Source: Deltaproteobacteria bacterium Ga0077539 (GTDB taxonomy: Bacteria > Myxococcota_A > Polyangia > Polyangiales > Ga0077539). Taken from it: DNA of 34,369 bases. The translations under genes were made by a program, and so were the position numbers. The stretch covers positions 1 through 34,369 of the forward strand of contig LNEO01000369.1 in assembly GCA_001465015.1 (NCBI GenBank), read 5' to 3'. The notes beneath the pieces are model-generated. The model saw only the letters and a list, made by a program, of their open reading frames with translations, ran no database searches and was not told the origin of the DNA. Positions 7,982 to 15,370 of this stretch are shown in pieces. Each line of letters starts with the position of its first letter. The first letter of the stretch is position 1.

Positions 7982-8689
7982 ATGAGCGTGACGCCGAAGA
8001 GACTGTGGGTCGTCGGGGCGAGCGGCGCCCTCGGCGGCGCGCTGCGCGAGGAGCTCGCGCGCGAGGGACATGAATTCGTGTGGACGTATCACACGCGCAA
8101 ACCCGCGACCGATGACCCGCGCGCGCAGTTTCTGGACGTCCGCGACGCGCCCTCGATCGACGCCGCCGCCCAGCGCGCGAGGGACATCCTCGGCTCGCTC
8201 GACGCCCTCGTGTACCTCGCGGCGCGGGCCACCAACACGGGTCGCTTCCTCGCGATGGAAGACGTCTCGCCCGAGGGGTGGGACGAGCTCTCGGCCGTCA
8301 ATCTCCGCGGGGCTTTCTTCGCCACGCGCGCGTTTGCACGGCGCTGCGAAGCGGGAGGCAACGTCGTGTTCGCCGGCTCGATCGACGGGCACAAGCCGGT
8401 CCCGGCGAGCATTCCATACGCGGCTACCAAGGGTGCGCTCGAGGCGCTCGTGCGCTCGCTCGCCAAGGAGCTCGGCCCCAAGAACATCCGCGTCAACGCC
8501 GTGGTGCCCGGCATCCTCGAGCGCGGGCTGAGCGATCTGTTGCCCGAGCAGCTCGTGAGCGACTACCTCGCGCACGACGCCCTCGCGCGCAAAGGGACGC
8601 TCCGCGAGGCGGCCTCGGTGTTCTCGTTCTTCGCCACAGAGAACAGCTACGTCACGGGCCGCGCGATCGCCGTCGACGGCGGGCTCTAG
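7982..8689 (+). CDS. Short-chain dehydrogenase/reductase (SDR)
   Basis: This 235-residue protein is a classical SDR, an NAD(P)(H)-dependent oxidoreductase of the FabG type in size. The cofactor loop is G12-A-S-G-A-L-G18. The usual NAG motif is replaced by AARA (about 80-83). The catalytic tetrad can be placed at N107, S133, Y146 and K150 (YAATK). The segment NIRVNAVVPG and the C-terminal VTGRAIAVDGG are typical of the family. The substrate cannot be told. Residue 36 onward (YHTRKP, with Arg and Lys after strand two) suggests NADPH preference; that is inference. The start is ATG 7982, right after the hairpin at 7955. Its stop is 19 bp from the stop of the convergent minus-strand gene. Confidence 0.92.
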   Translation: MSVTPKRLWVVGASGALGGALREELAREGHEFVWTYHTRKPATDDPRAQFLDVRDAPSIDAAAQRARDILGSLDALVYLAARATNTGRFLAMEDVSPEGWDELSAVNLRGAFFATRAFARRCEAGGNVVFAGSIDGHKPVPASIPYAATKGALEALVRSLAKELGPKNIRVNAVVPGILERGLSDLLPEQLVSDYLAHDALARKGTLREAASVFSFFATENSYVTGRAIAVDGGL

Positions 8690-8708
8690 AGCGAACGCGC
8701 GGCGCCGC

Positions 8709-9218
8709 TCACCACTCGTCCGGTCCTCGCTTGCTTCCGCGCGCTCCGAGGTGAGCGCTCTTCGCGCCTCGGCTTCGCCAACGAAGGGACGCCAGAAGGC
8801 CCTCGTCGCTCTGAACGATCGCTCCGTCGTCGAAGAGCTTGGCGGCGATCGTTCCGTGGGCGAGCGCGAGGTGCGTGTCGTCGACGGCTTCGGGGTGCGA
8901 CGCTGTGTACTCGTGGTCGAAGAGGTACCTCGCGACGAGCAGCGATCCCTCCCAACAGACGCACTGCGCGAGCGACGGCTCGACGGCGAGCGCGAGGCGA
9001 CTCGAATTCGTGTGCTCAATCAGCCACGCGAGCGGCTCTCGTGGGGCGCTGTCCGCGCTCGTCGCACGGGACTCGTCCCACCGCCACTCGAAGCGCGCTC
9101 GCTCGCCGGTCGCGACGCGCGCGAGGTGATACGCCAGCTCTCCAGCGCCGAGCGACAGGCGCACGGGGGCGACGTATCGATCCGGCGAAAACGCAAACGT
9201 CACGAGCGATGTGGCCAC
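8709..9218 (-). CDS. Hypothetical protein, about 169 residues
   Basis: The minus strand gives a protein-like sequence with regular hydrophobic and aromatic residues, such as FAFSPDRYVAPVRLSLGAGELAYHLARV, in place of the Arg/Ala-rich shadow seen in the other frames. No signal peptide or known motif was recognised. Mid-protein PLAWLIEHTNSSRLALAVEPSLAQ and CVCWEGSLLVARYLFDHEY look like buried helices or strands of a globular cytoplasmic domain. The start is uncertain. The frame is open to an ATG at 9329, but that 37-residue extension is Arg/Cys-rich and overlaps the divergent gene's start. GTG 9218 is the first plausible start, with another GTG five codons later. It lies divergent from the methyltransferase gene at 9328. 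Confidence 0.55.
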   Translation of the reverse strand: MATSLVTFAFSPDRYVAPVRLSLGAGELAYHLARVATGERARFEWRWDESRATSADSAPREPLAWLIEHTNSSRLALAVEPSLAQCVCWEGSLLVARYLFDHEYTASHPEAVDDTHLALAHGTIAAKLFDDGAIVQSDEGLLASLRWRSRGAKSAHLGARGSKRGPDEW

Positions 9219-9327
9219 GAAATAGGCGACGACTGTATCGCACTCGCTCCTCGTCGCTCGATCACGGCAAGAATCGGGTGGGTCCCGCGCAGGGTTGCGG
9301 CGATAGTCACCGCAGGAGCACCGACGC

Positions 9328-10182
9328 ATGGCGAGGTCCGACTACGCAAAGGTCGCTGAGGCGATCGAGTTTATCGTCGAGCACCAGCGCGAGCAGCCGA
9401 CGCTCGAGCAGGTCGCTTCGCGCATGGGGCTCAGCGCACCCCGCGCGCAGCAGCTCTTCGCTCGCTGGGCTGGCGTGAGCCCCAAGCGCTTTCTACAGGC
9501 GCTCACGGCAGAGCGGGCCAAAGCTGCCCTCGCTCGCTCGCGCTCGGTGCTCGATGCCAGCCTCGCAGCGGGGCTCTCGGGCCCCGGGCGGCTGCACGAC
9601 CTGCTCGTGTCGACCGAGGGGCTCTCGCCCGGAGAGTTCGCCGCGCGCGCGGCGGGCGTCGTGATCGAGCACGCAACGATCGAGACCCGCTTCGGACCGG
9701 CGCTCGCTGCGAAGACCGACCGGGGCCTGTGCGCGCTGCGGTTCTTGGAGGGACCCTCTCGCGCACACGAAATCGAGACGCTCGAAGAATTGAAGACCGA
9801 ATGGCCGAACGCGACGTTCGCTCCGGCGCCAGACGGGCTGGCGTCGGTCGCGCGGGCCATCGAAGAGTCCTCGGGCGTCAGCTTGCACTTGCGCGGTACC
9901 AACCTGCAGATCCACGTCTGGCGCGCGCTGCTCGCGATCCCCGAGGGATCGCTCGTGAGCTATCAGACGCTCGCGAATTTCGTGGGTCGTCCCGATGCGG
10001 TGCGCGCCGTGGCCAGCGCCGTGGGCAAGAACCCGGTCGCGATGATCGTCCCGTGTCACAGGGTGCTTCGCGCGACCGGCGAGCTCGGAGGCTATCGATG
10101 GGGCCTCGCTCGAAAGCGCGCGATGATCGCCGCCGAGCTCGCGGCGAAGGAGCCCGCCGCGCCCGACGCTGCGCCGCGATAG
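9328..10182 (+). CDS. AraC-type HTH fused to O6-methylguanine-DNA methyltransferase (Ada-like, no N-terminal zinc domain)
   Basis: This 284-residue protein has two recognisable parts. Residues 1-105 are an AraC/XylS-type DNA-binding domain with two helix-turn-helices (LEQVASRMGLSAPRAQQLF; SPGEF near the end). Residues about 110-270 are a methylated-DNA-protein cysteine methyltransferase with the active site PCHRV and acceptor C243, preceded by the segment IPEGSLVSYQTLA and followed by GELGGYRWG. The family transfers the methyl group of O6-methylguanine irreversibly to the cysteine. E. coli Ada has an extra N-terminal zinc domain that senses methylphosphotriesters. It is absent here, so how or whether the HTH responds to damage is open. 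AGGAG at 9314-9318 sits 9 nt before the ATG. The ATPase-HNH operon starts 46 bp downstream on the same strand. Confidence 0.92.
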   Translation: MARSDYAKVAEAIEFIVEHQREQPTLEQVASRMGLSAPRAQQLFARWAGVSPKRFLQALTAERAKAALARSRSVLDASLAAGLSGPGRLHDLLVSTEGLSPGEFAARAAGVVIEHATIETRFGPALAAKTDRGLCALRFLEGPSRAHEIETLEELKTEWPNATFAPAPDGLASVARAIEESSGVSLHLRGTNLQIHVWRALLAIPEGSLVSYQTLANFVGRPDAVRAVASAVGKNPVAMIVPCHRVLRATGELGGYRWGLARKRAMIAAELAAKEPAAPDAAPR

Positions 10183-10208
10183 ATCCGCCCGTACCACCAG
10201 GCGCAAAA

Positions 10209-10222
10209 AGTGTGAGTACACT
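10209..10222 (+). promoter_or_regulatory. Inverted repeat overlapping a -10-like box upstream of the ATPase gene
   Basis: AGTGT-GAGT-ACACT is a 5-bp inverted repeat. Its right half contains TACACT (10217-10222), a -10-like hexamer 6 nt before the GTG at 10229. There is no Shine-Dalgarno sequence, so the transcript may be leaderless. A repressor bound to the repeat would cover the -10; that is inference. The 11-mer AGTACACTCGC here is identical to one upstream of the WGR gene (3570-3580). Confidence 0.35.
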
Positions 10223-10228
10223 CGCGAC

Positions 10229-11584
10229 GTGCGCATTCGACGTATCAAGCTCGACAGCGTTCGTGGCTTCGCGATGGACAAAGTCGACCTCGACTTCGGA
10301 TCCAGCGAGCTCCCGCAGTGGGTCGTGATCGCAGGACAGAATGGCTCGGGAAAGACGACGCTCCTCCGCGCCATCGCGCTCGCGATCGTTGGCCCCCGCG
10401 ACGCATGGACGCTCGCGCAGTCGTTCGCCGGTTGGATCAACGCAGAAGACACGGAGGGCGTTGTCCAGGTTCTGTTGGACGTCGACGAAGCAGATACGTA
10501 CAAAGGCGGGGGCCGACCGGCGAAGCAGCTGCGCGTCGGTCTCCGTTGGGTGGAGCAGCCGAGGGGACGCGAGCCAACGCTTGGCGGCGATGTGTCCTCG
10601 ATGTGGACGGGTTCGATGCGTAGCCCCGACCAGGGACCGTGGTCCGACGCTACACAAGGCTGGTTTCTCGCCGGATACGGCCCGTTTCGGCGACTGTACG
10701 GGCACGGCGTCGACGCGCAACGGCTGATGAGCGCCGCGCCGAAGCTCTCGCGGCTCGCGACGTTGTTTCGTGAAGACGCAGCGCTCGCCGAGAGCCTCGA
10801 GTGGATCAAGGACCTGTACCTTCGCGAGCTCGAAGGAGATACGGACGCGAAGCAGAACAAACAGCTCGTGTTCGAGTTGCTCAACGACGGACTGTTGCCC
10901 GACGCGGCGCTGCGCGCCGTCAAGTTCGACTCGGACGGGTTGTGGGTGCAGCGCGACGAGCGCGCCGCGCAGCTGCTCGGCCAGCTCTCGGATGGATACC
11001 GCGCGGTGGTGGCGCTCGTGCTCGACCTGCTCCGCTCGCTCGCGAGGACGTTCGGCGCGGTTCGTTTTGCGCGTGGGGCAAACAAGCCCCGCGTCTACGT
11101 CGAGCACTCGGGCACCGTGCTCGTCGACGAGATCGACGCTCATTTGCACGTCTCGTGGCAGAGGCGCATCGGCCCCTGGCTCGTCGAGCACTTTCCTCAC
11201 ATTCAGTTCATTGTCACGACGCATAGCCCGTTCATTTGTCAGACGGCGAGCGACGGTGGATTGGTTCTCCTGCCCGCTGTGTCCAGCGACGAACGCGCTC
11301 GAGTCGCCGGGGCCGAGCTGACCCGAACCGTGAAGAACGGCACGATCGACGACGCGCTGTTGAGCGCGTTGTTCGGGCTCGAGAGCACGCGATCGATTCA
11401 TACCGCCGCGTTGATCGACGAGATCAAGGGACTCGAGCGACTGGCGTTCACGGGCAAAGCCACCAAGAGAGACCGATCGAGGCTCGAAGCGCTGCAGCAG
11501 CAGCTTCCGAAGAATCCGTCGAGCGAGGTCGCTGCGGCGCTCGATCGCGTCGCGAACGAGCTCAGCAAGAGCAGAGCCGGATGA
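10229..11584 (+). CDS. ABC/SMC-like AAA ATPase, PtuA-like subunit of a Septu-type system
   Basis: This 451-residue ATPase belongs to the SMC/RecF-like group often found in defence systems. It opens with the strand-loop MRIRRIKLDSVRGF. Walker A is GQNGSGKTT at 36-44 (K42). A signature-like LSDGYRA segment lies near residue 252. Walker B is VLVDEID (297-303, with D300 and E301), followed by HLH. The H-loop is TTHSPF (H332). A helical C-terminal tail (about 390-450) follows. No nuclease domain is fused to it. The TGA overlaps the ATG of the HNH gene (ATGA), so the two are translationally coupled. In Septu, PtuA is an ATPase that acts with the HNH nuclease PtuB; retron Ec78 uses a similar pair. 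It is smaller than some described PtuA proteins. The start is GTG 10229, with no ribosome site. Confidence 0.85.
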   Translation: MRIRRIKLDSVRGFAMDKVDLDFGSSELPQWVVIAGQNGSGKTTLLRAIALAIVGPRDAWTLAQSFAGWINAEDTEGVVQVLLDVDEADTYKGGGRPAKQLRVGLRWVEQPRGREPTLGGDVSSMWTGSMRSPDQGPWSDATQGWFLAGYGPFRRLYGHGVDAQRLMSAAPKLSRLATLFREDAALAESLEWIKDLYLRELEGDTDAKQNKQLVFELLNDGLLPDAALRAVKFDSDGLWVQRDERAAQLLGQLSDGYRAVVALVLDLLRSLARTFGAVRFARGANKPRVYVEHSGTVLVDEIDAHLHVSWQRRIGPWLVEHFPHIQFIVTTHSPFICQTASDGGLVLLPAVSSDERARVAGAELTRTVKNGTIDDALLSALFGLESTRSIHTAALIDEIKGLERLAFTGKATKRDRSRLEALQQQLPKNPSSEVAAALDRVANELSKSRAG

Positions 11585-12408
11585 GGCATCATCCGCAGGC
11601 AGCTCTGCCTCCACTCGTTCTCGACGATCTCAACGATCGACAAAGCAAGCTGAACCGCAGCCTCGCAGACAAGCGGACAACGGACGAGACGAGGAAGGCT
11701 CGCACCGATCGCGCATGGGCGAGGTGGAAGTCGAAGTCCCGCAAGTGCGTCGAAGCGCAATTGAAGTGCTCTGCGTCCGCAGGTCAGCCACGCGAACGCT
11801 GCGTGTACTGCGAGAGCGACGGCGGTTCGACGATCGATCACGTCGAGCCGCGTGCAAAGACGCCGGCGAAGACGTTTGTGTGGGACAACCTGGTGTGGGC
11901 GTGCAGCCCATGTAATCAAGGCAAGCTGGACAAGCCAGCATCCATCGTGAATCCAACGAAGACGGACCCGCTTGGTCACATGATGCTCTCGTCGACCGGC
12001 GCATGGGTGGGGCTCGACCCGCTGGGCGACAACACGGTGAAGACCGTCCGCGCGCTCGACGAGCAGGCGATGAATCGCGCGCGACTCGACGCGCTCGTCA
12101 CGCACGAGCTCATGCTGTTGAAGTATTGTCAGGCAATCGCGCGCGGCGACGAGAGAGAGGCCGACATCTGGAAGCGCGCGGTGCTCGAAGGGCCGTTCAC
12201 CGACGTGTTCGCCGCAACGATCAGGCGGTATCGTGACCCTGTCCTCCAGGTGTTCGTTTCACGAGCGACGATGAAGGCAATCGCGAGCCGTCCCGAGATC
12301 CTCGACTGGCTGGACGTGCACGATCGAGCGCGCCGCACGACGGGCGACGCCGAGGTCGCGAGGCTCGCGTCGAAGATTCGTGTTCCTAAATCAAACAGAC
12401 GGCGCTGA
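11581..12408 (+). CDS. HNH endonuclease, PtuB/TIGR02646-like partner of the ATPase
   Basis: This 275-residue protein starts at ATG 11581, overlapping the ATPase stop by 4 bp. The nuclease core spans about 72-118: C74-x2-C77-E, then IDHVEPR with the candidate catalytic H87, WDNL with N103, and C108-x2-C111-N112-x2-K115. The two CxxC pairs would hold the structural zinc. The order CxxCE ... DHxxPR ... WDNLxxAC..CNxxK is that of the TIGR02646/PtuB group. The basic N-terminal helix region (20-70) and the C-terminal helices (about 150-275) are of unknown role and may contact the ATPase or DNA. No signal peptide, so cytoplasmic. Together with the preceding gene it probably forms an anti-phage nuclease complex; this rests on family knowledge and gene order. 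Confidence 0.85.
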   Translation: MRHHPQAALPPLVLDDLNDRQSKLNRSLADKRTTDETRKARTDRAWARWKSKSRKCVEAQLKCSASAGQPRERCVYCESDGGSTIDHVEPRAKTPAKTFVWDNLVWACSPCNQGKLDKPASIVNPTKTDPLGHMMLSSTGAWVGLDPLGDNTVKTVRALDEQAMNRARLDALVTHELMLLKYCQAIARGDEREADIWKRAVLEGPFTDVFAATIRRYRDPVLQVFVSRATMKAIASRPEILDWLDVHDRARRTTGDAEVARLASKIRVPKSNRRR

Positions 12409-12548
12409 CCGTCGAACGCTCTGCGCGCTCGTGTCGCGACGGCTCCTCGCAAGGCGTCCAGCGTTGCAGCGCTCGCAGATCACTGGAAAACATGCTCGCG
12501 CTTCTGCCGGGCGAGAGTCTACACACGATGCCGCGCGCCCTTTCGCGA

Positions 12549-13034
12549 TCACCAGGTTGGACAACCTCGGCGGCCGACGCGCAAGCACTGATAGCCCGTG
12601 GGCAAGAAGCAACAAAGCTCTCCCGTGGCGAGGTCGCACGGCGGACCATCGGGCCCACACAAGCCGCGGGGCTCGAAGCTCACAGGGCAGAGCGTGCCCG
12701 CGACGCACTGCCGCTCGCAGCACACGAACGCAAAGCGCCCGCGGGTGAGCGGCACGCCAGAGTCCCAGATCGCTCGGTTGCACTGGGAGATCTGCTCGCA
12801 GCCGATGGGATCCCACCCGCGAATCTCTGTCGAAACGTCGGACGCGACCACGTCCGGTCGGCTGGCGTCGACGCGGTTGTCGGCCTCGACGATGTCGTCG
12901 CCAGCGTCGGTTGGGCCCCGCTGCTCGAGCTCGGTGCTCGCTCCACACGCAATGAAGGGCGCGAAACACAGCACGATCAACGCGGATCGGGCGCGGGTCA
13001 CAGCTCGAGCGAGCGTTCGCGCTGACGAGCTCAT
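12549..13034 (-). CDS. Cys-rich lipoprotein B (tandem paralogue of the next gene upstream)
   Basis: This 161-residue protein starts at ATG 13034, which overlaps the TGA of the preceding gene by 4 bp. A basic head and hydrophobic core (SALIVLCFAPFIA) lead to a cysteine at residue 30. The lipobox FIAC is non-standard at -3, so lipidation is likely but not certain. An Asp/Ala/Val-rich linker (about 40-75) precedes a Cys-rich domain with the pattern C..SQC ... FVCC ... QCVAGTLC ... LCC ... QCLRVGRRGC. The adjacent gene has the same pattern, so the two look like a tandem duplication. Disulfide-bonded secreted modules of this kind are common in myxobacterial lipoproteins; no function is known. A DNA stretch of 140 bp separates its stop from the convergent HNH gene. 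Confidence 0.75.
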   Translation of the reverse strand: MSSSARTLARAVTRARSALIVLCFAPFIACGASTELEQRGPTDAGDDIVEADNRVDASRPDVVASDVSTEIRGWDPIGCEQISQCNRAIWDSGVPLTRGRFAFVCCERQCVAGTLCPVSFEPRGLCGPDGPPCDLATGELCCFLPTGYQCLRVGRRGCPTW

Positions 13035-13540
13035 TCGAACCTGCACTCGCCAGTGCCCAATCGCGCGCATCGACCGGCGCGATACGGTCCGAACCGTGGG
13101 GCGCAGCAGTAGTACCCAGCGTCGGTGTCACACGACGGGATCACGAGGTAGCGATTGCAATACGGAACCGGCGGCGAGTTCGGGTCGAACGGGTCCGGGC
13201 ACCCTCCCGAGTAGCAGTAGCCGTTGCAGCACGCGAAGCCGTACCTCGCGTACGGATCCTCAGGAAAGAACCCGCTCGGACAATCAGAAGGTTGCGTACA
13301 GGGGCGAATCGGATAGGAGACATCGGGCCACTGCGCGACGTCGGGGCGAACGACATCGGGCCAGACGATGACGAGGTCGTCGACCGGCTCGGTCACGTCG
13401 GCTTCGACGCTGGGCTGTTCCTCGACGCTCGCATCGAACGCGCGGACGTCGCCCTCGTCGCGCGTGGGCTGCACCCGACTCGCGCACGCGACGAGGCTCA
13501 CCGACGCGAGCGCGAGGGTCAACGTCCGCGCGGTCTTCAT
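13031..13540 (-). CDS. Cys-rich lipoprotein A
   Basis: This 169-residue lipoprotein has a clear signal: MKTARTLTLALASVSLVAC with lipobox LVAC and lipid cysteine C19. A linker follows with repeated D/V/W/P residues (VIVWPDVVRPDVAQWPDV). Then comes a Cys-rich domain: CTQPSDC, GFACCNGYC, GGC, a PYCNRY segment, YYCC, and a closing RCARLGTGEC. Four to five disulfides could form. Its start codon overlaps the stop of the Asp-box lipoprotein, and its stop overlaps the start of its paralogue, both as ATGA. Co-translation of the three is therefore likely. The ATG is 13540. The longer open frame upstream is a shadow of the preceding gene. No enzymatic motif is visible. Confidence 0.8.
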   Translation of the reverse strand: MKTARTLTLALASVSLVACASRVQPTRDEGDVRAFDASVEEQPSVEADVTEPVDDLVIVWPDVVRPDVAQWPDVSYPIRPCTQPSDCPSGFFPEDPYARYGFACCNGYCYSGGCPDPFDPNSPPVPYCNRYLVIPSCDTDAGYYCCAPRFGPYRAGRCARLGTGECRFE

Positions 13541-15315
13541 GGCGCCAACCCCGCGAGGTCGCTCACTTGCCATCGCGTCGCGCTCACCCGCTGAATGAAC
13601 GCAGTCGTTTCTGAACGTTGGCAAGCCGCACCAACGACGTCCGACTCTGTGTGTGCCGTGATGATGCTCGACGCAGCGCGATTCGTTGTGATGTCGGGCA
13701 CCGCAACCGACGCGTTGAACGAGCCCCATTCTGGTTCAGTCGTCGTGGTAGGCAACGTCGAGCAGATCGGCTGTTGCCCGCGCGCGTCGACGCTGCGACT
13801 GGCCCGCGAGAGGTTACCCACGGGCCATCGTTCGGCGAGGGGCAGCGCGGTTGGGAGCTCGCGGCGCTCCCGACGCGCGAGCAGGCGTACTCCGCCCGTG
13901 CTCGCGTCGAACTCGCCGAACGTGATCGCGGGCCGATCGAAGGTCGGCGTCGCGTCGCTGGAGAGAACGACCTCTTCGCCGAGCGTCGCGATCGTCGGGT
14001 AGTACGGGATCGAGCCCTGTCCACGGTCAGTGAATCGCACGGGAAAATCCCATTCGATTTCGACGCGTCGCCTCGAACCATCGTCGACGGACGACAGCGT
14101 GCCGCGCTGGTACCAGACCGACTCTGCTTCTCCCTCACGTTCGGCGCCGACCCAGACCATGTAGACGTGCCTGCCTTGGTATAGCTGAACGGTCTTGCCT
14201 CCGCCCACGGGGACCTCGAAGCGACCCGGCAGCGAGACGTCGAAGTGCGTGTCCAGTCGCGCGCCCGTCGAGCGACCACGCACCGGTAGAGCCGCGGTCG
14301 CGATGGTCGTGCGGCCAGCGTTGGGGCGAGGCAAGTTGTGCAGGACGAGCCGCCGGTCCCCGCTGACGGACTCGAGGGACACGTAGCCCGCGAAGTACTG
14401 GACCGCCCAGCGTCCATCGGCGCGAGGGGCTCGTGTCTCCCAGAAGAGCACTGGGTCGTTGTCGCCGAAGGCGCGCACGATGACGCGGTTCATCCCAGGC
14501 TCCGGAGAGCAAAAGCCCTCGTGTGCCTCAGGCAATTGGGTCTGGTTACCCGCGACTCGATACCCTCCGCTCGGCGTGTCGAACACGTAGCGAAAGCAGA
14601 GGAACTCGGCGCTCTCAGTCCCCTTCGACGTGAACGCGAGCGCGCGCGCTGGCATCGGCATGCCCATCGCGGCCGCGACTCGAGAGTAGATCCCTTGAAT
14701 CGATGGCATCGAGACGACGGAGGCGAAGCGATTGACGCCAAACGCAGCGAGGCTCGAGCTGAACTGCGTAAACGTCTGACCTCCGTCCAACGATCGCGAG
14801 ACGAACACGCGATTGGTTGAAGCGAACGGGTTCGCGGTCGCGTCGATGTCCGCAGACGTCGCCGCCAACCACACGGTCGATGGCCGCGCAGGCCTGGCAT
14901 AAAACACCGAACCATCGGGCGTCGGGTCGATCGTCAGCGAAGGATGACCGAGCGCCGAAGGGCCGACGGGCTCATTGGGGTCGGTCCGAACCGCGAGCGG
15001 CGCGCTCCACGACGCTCCGACGTTGGTCGAGCTCGAGACGAACACCGAGGACGTCCGCGGCCGTCGACTGCCCGTCGGAGAGAACATCGTTCGGTCGAAA
15101 CGCTGAAAGGCGCTCACCACGCGAAACCGAGGCGCCCCCTCGACTCCAGTTTGAGCGACCGTCAGCGATGGCGTGTTCGCAAACTCGCCCTGCCGAGGAT
15201 CGAACGGATCGACGAGCCGCGTGTACGCCACGCCGTCGAGCGTCGGATCACACGCCGCGCTGAATACGCACAACACCGCAAAAAAACTGCACTTTCGCGA
15301 GAAGTAGTTCCCCAT
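13537..15315 (-). CDS. Asp-box (BNR/sialidase-like) lipoprotein
   Basis: This 592-residue protein starts at ATG 15315, preceded by GGTGGAG at a suitable distance. The signal is MGNYFSRK, a hydrophobic stretch, and the lipid cysteine C22 in SAAC. Two Asp-box motifs are visible in the N-terminal third: S96-T-N-V-G100-A-S-W103 and S175-L-D-G-G179-Q-T-F182. They sit in a beta-rich sequence with repeated 'FVS(R/S)S..G..(W/F)' strands, as in sialidase-like beta-propellers. The whole protein looks like a six-bladed propeller. The catalytic Arg triad and Tyr of true sialidases were not identified, so it may only bind a ligand. It heads a set of three overlapping lipoprotein genes. Another lipoprotein gene ends 55 bp upstream on the same strand. 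Confidence 0.75.
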   Translation of the reverse strand: MGNYFSRKCSFFAVLCVFSAACDPTLDGVAYTRLVDPFDPRQGEFANTPSLTVAQTGVEGAPRFRVVSAFQRFDRTMFSPTGSRRPRTSSVFVSSSTNVGASWSAPLAVRTDPNEPVGPSALGHPSLTIDPTPDGSVFYARPARPSTVWLAATSADIDATANPFASTNRVFVSRSLDGGQTFTQFSSSLAAFGVNRFASVVSMPSIQGIYSRVAAAMGMPMPARALAFTSKGTESAEFLCFRYVFDTPSGGYRVAGNQTQLPEAHEGFCSPEPGMNRVIVRAFGDNDPVLFWETRAPRADGRWAVQYFAGYVSLESVSGDRRLVLHNLPRPNAGRTTIATAALPVRGRSTGARLDTHFDVSLPGRFEVPVGGGKTVQLYQGRHVYMVWVGAEREGEAESVWYQRGTLSSVDDGSRRRVEIEWDFPVRFTDRGQGSIPYYPTIATLGEEVVLSSDATPTFDRPAITFGEFDASTGGVRLLARRERRELPTALPLAERWPVGNLSRASRSVDARGQQPICSTLPTTTTEPEWGSFNASVAVPDITTNRAASSIITAHTESDVVGAACQRSETTAFIQRVSATRWQVSDLAGLAP

Positions 15316-15370
15316 CACTCCACCCGTCCATCGTGACTCGAGTTGCTTCGAATAACCCACGGGAGTTGGT

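Noticed and set aside
9493..11614. Minus-strand frames opposite the methyltransferase and ATPase genes (530 and 578 codons)
   Set aside because: The plus strand carries PCHRV, Walker A/B and H-loop motifs; the minus frames have shadow composition.
12409..12442. Possible terminator CCGTCG ... CGACGG after the HNH gene
   Set aside because: Only a 6-bp stem with a 22-nt loop and no T-tract; not strong enough to annotate.
10183..12548. Retron (reverse transcriptase plus msr/msd) associated with the ATPase-HNH pair
   Set aside because: No reverse transcriptase motif or further gene was found between the methyltransferase gene and the convergent lipoprotein gene.
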